Positions 58,467-64,000 of a stretch of DNA of 64,000 nucleotides are shown here, piece by piece. The DNA is from a virus. The position numbers were made by a program, and so were the translations under genes. Numbering within the stretch: the first letter of the stretch is position 1; every line of letters starts with the position of its first letter. The notes beneath the pieces were generated by a model. The model saw only the letters and a program-made list of their open reading frames with translations, ran no database searches and had not been told where the DNA came from. The stretch covers positions 1-64,000 of the IMG/VR virus record IMGVR_UViG_3300036715_001865. One strand, written 5' to 3'.

Positions 58467-60854
58467 CTATATCATAGTATTATAAGTAGCACTAAATGAA
58501 GCATCTGTTGATCTCAATCTTGATGCAGCAGATGCTCGTTGTTCTTGAGTCATGGTTAATATGGCCAATTGTTTTTCTGATAATTCAACCAACTTAACAC
58601 TATTAGTTTGAATGACACTAAGTAAATCATTCGATAACTCCATATTTTTTAATTGAGTTGTTATACCAGTATTAGTTGACTTAGCTTCCACCAAGTGGTC
58701 TGTTGCAAGTTGTTCAGCTTTTGTTGGTTGAGATTTAGATGCTGGCTGGGCTGTTCCATCTGGTCCCAACCCTGGATTCGCAACTACAAATGCATTATAT
58801 TTTGTGTTAATTTCAGCATTGAATTTATCTGTTTCTTGTTTAGTTTTTGCTGCAGATTCTTTTGATTTTTGTAGCATCTCAACGATCTGTTCATTTGATT
58901 TGCCTTGAGCCTGCATTGCTATAATATTATCTTTATATTGCTTAGCTTCTGCGTCAGCTGTTTTTTTATTACTAGTGTTGGCATCTTCCTGGTCAGCAGC
59001 TGATTTAACCCCAGTCCAACCTTGAGTTAGTCCACCTAGTGTTTTTAAATATTGAGCTGTGGAATTTGCTGAAGAAGTAGGTGCAGAAGAAGAAGAAGAA
59101 GATGAGGCAGGGGTAGCCATACCTGGGGGTGTATCACTATTACCTCCAAATAATTTATTTCCTATAGCACTTAATACAACACCACCAGGTATTACCGATT
59201 TTAATGCAGTGGTTAATGCTGTTACAACCTGGTCAGCAACACCTGGTTCATGACCAGCAGTGATTAGTTCAGAAATCCCCATCCCTATTCCAGCCATTAT
59301 TATGGTTCCGTCGACAATACTTTTCCACATATGTACTGCAATATCTGCCACATTATTAACTGCTACAGCAACTGAGGTTGAACTTGACTGATACATAGTC
59401 CCAATCTTTTCCAGAGTTACCTCATTGGTGGCCGCTAATGTGGTTGAGAAAGGACTTCCAGTTCCAAACATTTCCTCTGTATTGGTTGCGCCCATTACAG
59501 ACGATGCCATGATAGAACCTATCATACTTCCACCCATACTATCTAACTTATTTGTTAATTCTGTTCCACGTTCCTGCATTGCTGCTTTATTCTGTTTATT
59601 TGGGGTTTTAGATAATTCATCAGCAAATGCACCCGCTTGCGAACCCATCCCAATCGCAGCACCTAATGCTCTTATTTTAGCAGCCTGTCTTAATCTATCT
59701 AACGGTTTTTGTGAACCTAATTTATTCAACATCTTGGCAGCATTACTAGCCTGTTCAGCACTCATACCCAGGGCTACATTATTCTTTAATAATGCTCGTT
59801 GATTTGCTAAAATAGATTCACGCTCATCCGCTCTTGCTGATTTCAATATAGTTAGTGCATCAGTATCTCCAACAATACCATCAATCATGGAATTAATAGC
59901 AGTTGCACTCATACCTGTTTGTCTAGCTAATGTATCCAAATCTTTATTGTATGCCAACATTGTAGCTTTAGTTGGTTTAACACCCTTTTCAGCAAAACTA
60001 GTTAATATTCCTATGTTTCCTCTTATAGAATCCTCAAGGCTACCATAATACATCCTCATTCCCATAATAGAACTCTCAGTTGTATCAATAGCCTTCCTCA
60101 TCCCACCCATCGCATTAACAGTTTGGCGATTTTGAGCCATTATTTCCAATACTTGTCCAGCATTAGTACCCATAGCAGTACTAAATTGTAAAATCCAAGA
60201 ATTTAAACTTCCGTCAAAATCCCCCAAAGTTGCTTCAATCACACCCGCTGATTTTGTGCCAGCATCCATAAATGTTTTTTGGTAAGTTGCGGCCATACTA
60301 CCGAGAGTAACTAAAGCACCTACTAATTTAAATAACCCACCAGTAGCTGTTCCTAATGCCCCACCAAATCCTTGCAAATCTGCAGTTGCTCGTTGTTGTT
60401 CTGCTCTGGCTGCTCTTAAATCGTTGCGAGTATCTAATCTATTTCGCACAGAAGCACGGCGGTTATCTCGTGCGTTATCTACCTCAATTTGTGCAGCTGC
60501 TTGCTCTGTTGCAGTTGTAGCAGCAGCTAACTTTGCTCTTGCATCTCTCTCTGCTCGTAACAATCTCTCTGCTTCTTTATTCTCTCGATTTAATCTAGCT
60601 ATGAGTTGAATCTCATCACGCTTTGCCTTTAACAATTCTTGTTGAGCTTTGCGTTGATCTTTTGTCGCTTTTGTCTGACGCTGAAAAGAGTCTTCTAAGT
60701 CTGCTAAACTTCTATTTGCAGTTCTTAGAGATTGTGAATAATCATAGCTATCTCGTATAGAACCGGATTGAGATGCAGCTAAGTTTCTCATTCCCTCTGT
60801 TAATGCTTTTATTTGTGCTGTTAGGGCTAACATTTCTGCTGATGTGGCTGACAT
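58467..60854 (-). CDS. Tape-measure-like tail protein
   Basis: 795 residues. The N-terminal coiled coil (about 1-165; long runs rich in A, R, K, E and Q such as AERLLRAERDARAKLAAATT) is followed by a hydrophobic, glycine-rich stretch (FKLVGALVTLGSMA). A large helical domain with many alanines follows, then hydrophobic segments (about 505-565: MAGIGMGISELI, SVIPGGVVLSAI), a serine-rich linker and a C-terminal coiled coil. This composition is typical of tape-measure proteins, which set tail length and are ejected ahead of DNA. The adjacent baseplate/chaperone genes support it. There is no sequence signature specific to T4 gp29. Confidence 0.65.
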   Translation of the reverse strand: MSATSAEMLALTAQIKALTEGMRNLAASQSGSIRDSYDYSQSLRTANRSLADLEDSFQRQTKATKDQRKAQQELLKAKRDEIQLIARLNRENKEAERLLRAERDARAKLAAATTATEQAAAQIEVDNARDNRRASVRNRLDTRNDLRAARAEQQRATADLQGFGGALGTATGGLFKLVGALVTLGSMAATYQKTFMDAGTKSAGVIEATLGDFDGSLNSWILQFSTAMGTNAGQVLEIMAQNRQTVNAMGGMRKAIDTTESSIMGMRMYYGSLEDSIRGNIGILTSFAEKGVKPTKATMLAYNKDLDTLARQTGMSATAINSMIDGIVGDTDALTILKSARADERESILANQRALLKNNVALGMSAEQASNAAKMLNKLGSQKPLDRLRQAAKIRALGAAIGMGSQAGAFADELSKTPNKQNKAAMQERGTELTNKLDSMGGSMIGSIMASSVMGATNTEEMFGTGSPFSTTLAATNEVTLEKIGTMYQSSSTSVAVAVNNVADIAVHMWKSIVDGTIIMAGIGMGISELITAGHEPGVADQVVTALTTALKSVIPGGVVLSAIGNKLFGGNSDTPPGMATPASSSSSSSAPTSSANSTAQYLKTLGGLTQGWTGVKSAADQEDANTSNKKTADAEAKQYKDNIIAMQAQGKSNEQIVEMLQKSKESAAKTKQETDKFNAEINTKYNAFVVANPGLGPDGTAQPASKSQPTKAEQLATDHLVEAKSTNTGITTQLKNMELSNDLLSVIQTNSVKLVELSEKQLAILTMTQEQRASAASRLRSTDASFSATYNTMI

Positions 60855-60888
60855 ATTCGAATCCTACTATGTTTAAAGATATATTAGT

Positions 60889-60896
60889 TATTTAGT
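60889..60896 (-). promoter_or_regulatory. Late promoter variant ACTAAATA
   Basis: ACTAAATA, 35 nt before the tape-measure-like gene. The spacing matches the exact cores. Confidence 0.35.
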
Positions 60897-60979
60897 AGAT
60901 TTCACCATAGTACCCCCACCGTTGTTTTTTCGTGTTTTTAGGGTAAAATGTATTAATATTATAAAATTAGGGGAATATC

Positions 60980-61258
60980 ATGAAAAACATACACAATGTA
61001 GGTGCAGCTGTTGGGAATATGGCTATAGGGTCAATTATGGTCTATATTGTCGCAATTATAAGTCCTATTGCTGGGATTGCTTTTGTATTTGTAATGAATA
61101 AGTATTTTCCAAATGTGGAAGTGTCTGGATGGGTTGCTGCTGTAGCTGTTGGATTGGTAGTATTAGATATTCTGCGTTCTTTAGTTGGAACTGTTAATTT
61201 TATTGCAATCTGTGTGTTGTTAGGTGTGTGTATTATATTTTCAAATATGCGATTTTAG
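60980..61258 (+). CDS. Small membrane protein with about three transmembrane helices (holin candidate)
   Basis: 92 residues, AGGGGA before ATG. Hydrophobic stretches lie at about 12-38 (MAIGSIMVYIVAIISPIAGI), 50-65 (GWVAAVAVGLVVLDIL) and 70-88 (NFIAICVLLGVCIIF), with short polar loops. Size and topology fit a holin, but no specific family motif is recognised, and it could be another small inner-membrane protein. It is divergent from the tape-measure gene and upstream of the gp26-type gene. Confidence 0.6.
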   Translation: MKNIHNVGAAVGNMAIGSIMVYIVAIISPIAGIAFVFVMNKYFPNVEVSGWVAAVAVGLVVLDILRSLVGTVNFIAICVLLGVCIIFSNMRF

Positions 61259-61284
61259 TTGAAATTCCCCTGCTTTACCTGTAA

Positions 61285-61292
61285 CATAAATA
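61285..61292 (+). promoter_or_regulatory. Late promoter variant CATAAATA
   Basis: CATAAATA on the plus strand, 28 nt before the gp26-type gene. Confidence 0.5.
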
Positions 61293-61319
61293 CTGGTTTA
61301 CTATCATAGGAATTACAAC

Positions 61320-62144
61320 ATGAAGAAAACCGATCCTCAAGAAATTAATGTATTTGTTCCAAATCCATTGATGGCCGCATTAAGAATCCCTGGTGAATCT
61401 TTTCGATTACCATCTCAGGGACTATTTTATTCAGATGATGATGGTATATTTGATGAATCTGTGAAGAATGGTGAAGTTGAAGTATATCCAATGACTACAA
61501 TCGATGAAATCATTATCAGCACCCCTGATAAATTATTATCAGGAAAAGCTATTGTGGAAGTATTTCAACACTGTATCCCACAAATACTAAAACCAGATAA
61601 ATTACTAGCAAAAGATGTTGATTTTTTGATGGTGTGTCTACGGATGGTATCCTTTGGTCCAACCATGGAAGTTGTATACACTCATGATTGCAAAGATGCA
61701 AAACAACACACATATGTGGTTGATTTACAATCTATTATTCGACAAGCAAAGACTATCGATCCAACCACTATTGCTACAGAATATTCAACAACATTATCCA
61801 ACGGCCAAGTTGTAACATTACAACCAATGACATTTGGTGATGTCATTGATTTATATCAAACCACCTCATTACCAAAATCATCAGATGACAATCCTGAAGA
61901 AACTGTGAAAATGTTAGCAAAGACACTTACCGGTGTTATTAAAGACGTGAATGGAGTTACTGATAAATCACAAATTATGGAATGGGTTGCTGGTATATCT
62001 CTTGGCCACAAGAAACAAATACAAGAAACAGCTCATATGTTAAGTAATTGGGGTGTGGATATGATATCAATGCAAGAATGTAAGGATTGTCATGAAGAAA
62101 CAGAACTTCGGGTATCAGCTAATCCCGTAAGTTTTTTTTCATAA
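61320..62144 (+). CDS. 26: T4 gp26-type baseplate hub assembly protein
   Basis: 274 residues (T4 gp26: 208), AGGAA before ATG. Matches the T4 baseplate-protein pattern: IPGESFRLPSQGLFY, VEVYPMTTIDEIIISTPDKL, SGKAIVEVFQHCIPQILKPD, LLAKDVDFLMVCLRMVSFGP, then CKDAKQHTYVVDL and a C-terminal CKDCHEETELRVSANP zinc-like pair. It helps assemble the hub and tail around the tape measure. The end of the gene has a T8 run that could allow a -1 frameshift into the next ORF, as in many tail-assembly chaperone pairs. Confidence 0.85.
   Translation: MKKTDPQEINVFVPNPLMAALRIPGESFRLPSQGLFYSDDDGIFDESVKNGEVEVYPMTTIDEIIISTPDKLLSGKAIVEVFQHCIPQILKPDKLLAKDVDFLMVCLRMVSFGPTMEVVYTHDCKDAKQHTYVVDLQSIIRQAKTIDPTTIATEYSTTLSNGQVVTLQPMTFGDVIDLYQTTSLPKSSDDNPEETVKMLAKTLTGVIKDVNGVTDKSQIMEWVAGISLGHKKQIQETAHMLSNWGVDMISMQECKDCHEETELRVSANPVSFFS
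62132..62139 (+). promoter_or_regulatory. Possible -1 ribosomal frameshift site (T8)
   Basis: The zero-frame codons AGT TTT TTT TCA TAA place T TTT TTT in the canonical X XXY YYZ register. Slipping back by one joins the frame of the downstream ATG 62144 without an intervening stop, giving a fusion of the 274- and 74-residue products. The sequence is seen; frameshifting is inferred. Confidence 0.4.
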
Positions 62145-62368
62145 TGCTTAAATCAGGTACTCCACAAGATATTAGGAGTATGTTTGATAATATGGGAAGA
62201 GAAAGAAAACGGCTGGTTAAATCTGTTATTCAATTGGTTTATTTTATGAGAGGCTCTGTTCAATATGACCATATGATGAATATGTCATTAATTGAACGTG
62301 AGATGATAAGTGAATTTATTGAAAATAGATTAGAAGTCGAAGGAAAGAAAATGTATCCCGTTTATTAA
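62144..62368 (+). CDS. Small tail-assembly/baseplate chaperone-like protein
   Basis: 74 residues. The ATG overlaps the upstream stop (TAATG). Helical, with the motif RKRLVKSVIQLVYFMRGSVQ followed by YDHMMNMSLIEREMISEFIE, ending PVY. This pattern recurs after gp26-type genes in T4-like phages of aquatic bacteria. It is a candidate second product of a tail-assembly chaperone pair or a gp51-like hub factor. Coupled translation or frameshifting would tie its amount to gp26. Confidence 0.75.
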   Translation: MLKSGTPQDIRSMFDNMGRERKRLVKSVIQLVYFMRGSVQYDHMMNMSLIEREMISEFIENRLEVEGKKMYPVY

Positions 62369-62405
62369 TATCTGATTTAAGCACATTAATCACATCTAAC
62401 TACGT

Positions 62406-62456
62406 AACTCACCTAATTAAATCACAACTCAGAGTTGTGATTTAATTAGGTGAGTT
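62406..62456. terminator. 51-bp near-perfect palindrome between convergent genes
   Basis: Two 25-base arms (AACTCACCTAATTAAATCAC then AACTC, and the exact complement) separated by a single A. It lies between the plus-strand chaperone gene and the minus-strand resolvase gene. It probably terminates both transcripts. No long U tract is present, so extrusion or an RNase III site are alternatives. Confidence 0.8.
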
Positions 62457-62707
62457 GTTTACTAATCAACAAATAATATCTGCTTTTAAAACATATCCCT
62501 GCCCCCACATTAACGCAGTTGATTGGAAGTACCTGGCGACATGAATATCACATGTTTATTATATTTAACTATAGTTGACATCGCTCCTAAGTGGGTCAAA
62601 CTTTATAGGCATCATCCTAAAGGCTCGTTAAGTGCACATAGGTGCTCTTCTGTTCCCTCTTCACCGATAGGTCTGGTTTATCGGTTGCGTTGCGCGAAAT
62701 TACAACT
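62457..62707. other. Non-coding stretch with GC-richer structured segment (62515-62705)
   Basis: The gap 62369-62707 (339 bp) contains the 51-bp palindrome and then about 190 bases that look less AT-rich than the surroundings and hold several inverted repeats: TGAC/GTCA near 62576-62598, CTTT..AGG/CCT..AAAG near 62600-62624, GTGC/GCAC near 62630-62643, ACCGATA/TATCGGT near 62663-62688. No convincing ORF, tRNA or promoter is present. A structured RNA is possible; orientation cannot be decided. Confidence 0.35.
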
Positions 62708-63205
62708 TTATGCGTTATGTAGTGGCTCTATAGACAATCCTGATTTAGCAATAAAGTAACTATCTACTATATCATATAAACCAGTTGTCTTTTTTACCCC
62801 TGAAGACAAAAAAAGATTTTGTGTGTTTATGGGTAAAACTTCAAATAAATCTTGTTTTTTTGTTTTTCCTTTAGTTTTACCAAGTGCTAATTTCTTAACA
62901 GCAGTTGGTGCTATAATATTACATATTATAGGTCTAAAAGAATCGACAATTAAAAATTGAAGGCCAGCTAATTGTCTTGTTGCATTACCAACACCACCAA
63001 AAGCTAATCCTTCAATACAAACTGTTTTAATGTTGTTATTATCAGCTATTTCTTTTAATTTGTCAACAACGATTCTAGCTCGGTGGTATATATCTCCATC
63101 TTCTATGGATGTTTTAATTGTACCAAAATTTAATATGTCCCCTTCAGGGGTGAGCACACAAAATCCAGTACAAGTAAAACTCTGATCGATGCCTAATATA
63201 TTCAT
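62708..63205 (-). CDS. RuvC-like Holliday junction resolvase
   Basis: 165 residues (E. coli RuvC: 173). The RNase-H-fold acidic set is visible: D7 in GIDQS, E65 in CIEGLAFGG, and D145 and D148 in GLYDIVDSYFIA. A basic loop KTKGKTKKQDLFE lies before the last strand. It probably replaces T4 gp49 (endonuclease VII) for resolving branched DNA before packaging. GGAATAAGC precedes ATG. No late-promoter core seen in the 35 nt upstream. Confidence 0.92.
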   Translation of the reverse strand: MNILGIDQSFTCTGFCVLTPEGDILNFGTIKTSIEDGDIYHRARIVVDKLKEIADNNNIKTVCIEGLAFGGVGNATRQLAGLQFLIVDSFRPIICNIIAPTAVKKLALGKTKGKTKKQDLFEVLPINTQNLFLSSGVKKTTGLYDIVDSYFIAKSGLSIEPLHNA

Positions 63206-63240
63206 ATGCTTATTCCAGTTAAAGGTATATGTATATAGTA

Positions 63241-63993
63241 TTACCCATAACTAAATGAAACTCGTCCAGGTTGTCCATTAGTTCCTGGTCCTAATCTTCC
63301 ATCTCCACCATTCCCACCTACTGGTGCTGGATTTCTGCCACCATATATTGGACCAATCCATCCATACCCCAAGTAATCTGGGGAAGAACCTCTCCCACCT
63401 GGTTGCCCATTAGGGTTACCACCAACACCACCAAATCCATACTGTATACCTGGTTGCCCACCTTCCACTCTTACCAATTCAGCCCCTGTTGTATTATCAA
63501 ATATACCAGATTGCCCTCCCGCTACACCAGCAATAAATTGTACTGGATTGCCATTAGAGTCAAAATTGAACACATAATTACCATTGAATCGATAGGAGGC
63601 ACCCCATCCAACTTGGCCAACATCTATTCGAAGAATTTGGCCAGGAGTAACAGCCACACCCCAAGGGCCAAGCCATCCACCTGATCCACCCCCACTACCA
63701 ATCCAAGCATCTCCATCACTATAACAAGCACCAGCACCACCACCACCACCCCAAATATAATCAATAGAGAGGTAAGTAATATCCCAAGGAACAACCCACC
63801 AATATGAACCAGGCACATCATATAACATATATCCAGGAGCGGTAGGTGGTGGATCAGGTGGCCAATGCTTTGTCCACGCGCCACCTAAATTATGATGCAC
63901 CTTGGAACAAGGATACCAAACTCCCCCAATATTTTTAAATACTGCTCGGGGAACTGCCCAGTTCCCCCATTTGTTCAATAATAAACTAGCCAT
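63241..63993 (-). CDS. Glycine-rich tail-tip adhesin-like protein (gp38-type)
   Basis: 250 residues. The N-terminal 45 residues (LLLNKWGNWAVPRAVFKNIG, WYPCSKVHHNLGGAWTKHW) look like an attachment domain. A beta segment (YDVPGSYWWVVPWDITYLSI) is followed by glycine-rich stretches: GGGGGAG, GSGGGSGGW, GVAGGQSGIF, GGVGGNPNGQPGGRGSS, YGGRNPAPVGGNGGDGR. These resemble the stacked polyglycine-II motifs of T4-like gp38 adhesins, whose variable loops between glycine runs determine host range. The start lies 7 bases from the window edge region, so its leader is not visible. Confidence 0.65.
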   Translation of the reverse strand: MASLLLNKWGNWAVPRAVFKNIGGVWYPCSKVHHNLGGAWTKHWPPDPPPTAPGYMLYDVPGSYWWVVPWDITYLSIDYIWGGGGGAGACYSDGDAWIGSGGGSGGWLGPWGVAVTPGQILRIDVGQVGWGASYRFNGNYVFNFDSNGNPVQFIAGVAGGQSGIFDNTTGAELVRVEGGQPGIQYGFGGVGGNPNGQPGGRGSSPDYLGYGWIGPIYGGRNPAPVGGNGGDGRLGPGTNGQPGRVSFSYG

Positions 63994-64000
63994 TGTGCGT

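Noticed and set aside
62515-62705. A tRNA in the structured segment
   Set aside because: No arrangement gives an acceptor stem with a TTCRA-type T loop and an anticodon arm at normal spacing on either strand.
62523-62759. Plus-strand 78-codon ORF starting with TTG in the structured intergenic stretch
   Set aside because: No ribosome site, atypical Cys/Arg/His-rich product, and it overlaps the end of the resolvase gene. The region looks like RNA structure rather than coding sequence.

Overview
The window is part of an AT-rich genome of a T4-like tailed phage (Caudoviricetes, contractile tail). It carries a recognisable T4 core: gp32, UvsX, UvsY, UvsW, gp4, gp13, gp15-gp23, gp67 and a gp26-type baseplate protein. 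A signal-peptide-bearing outer-membrane porin indicates a Gram-negative host. Composition and gene content resemble T4-like phages of aquatic bacteria, but the sequence alone does not name the host. Nearly all genes are on the minus strand, so transcription runs from high to low coordinates.

Layout on the minus strand. At 64-61 kb lie a glycine-rich adhesin and a RuvC-like resolvase. Next come three plus-strand genes: a membrane protein, a gp26-type baseplate protein and a small chaperone-like ORF. From 61 to 52.9 kb are a tape-measure-like protein and the head module (gp20, gp67, gp21, gp22, gp23). From 52.8 to 41 kb are small head/neck genes, several starting with a T4-type capsid-targeting peptide, and large repeat-built neck proteins including a gp13 fusion. 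From 41 to 28 kb are gp15, gp18, gp19, a tube-initiator-like protein, gp4, gp16 and gp17, interrupted by homing endonuclease genes. From 26.5 to 10.5 kb are a kinase, structural proteins and a set of modular tail fibres. From 10.5 to 8.4 kb is a late operon with a coiled-coil membrane protein, a PstS-like periplasmic protein and a porin. From 8.2 kb to the left edge is the replication/recombination block: gp32, UvsX, an RlaP-like nucleotidyltransferase, UvsY, UvsW, a DnaE-like fragment, a GroES-like protein and a repeat-tailed membrane protein.

Regulation can be read directly. A T4-type late promoter core (TATAAATA, with first-base and C/T variants) lies about 20-40 nt before the start codon of most head and tail genes, on both strands. 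I did not see it before uvsX, uvsY or uvsW. At two capsid-targeted genes the late promoter overlaps the 5' arm of a hairpin whose 3' arm holds the ribosome binding site. That is the early-off/late-on design known from T4. The homing endonuclease genes have similar ribosome-site-hiding hairpins.

The most unusual content is the selfish-gene load at 30-53 kb: six homing endonuclease genes and two remnants. Five of the six share a C-terminal domain that looks like the Mom/GNAT family, attached to two unrelated nuclease types (Vsr-like and HNH). One endonuclease travelled with a fragment of a diverged tail gene flanked by a duplicated gp19 end. Other points of interest are a set of putative injected internal proteins, a complete seven-blade RCC1 propeller in a tail fibre, a possible programmed frameshift in the tail-assembly genes, and a structured GC-richer intergenic stretch at about 62.5-62.7 kb.
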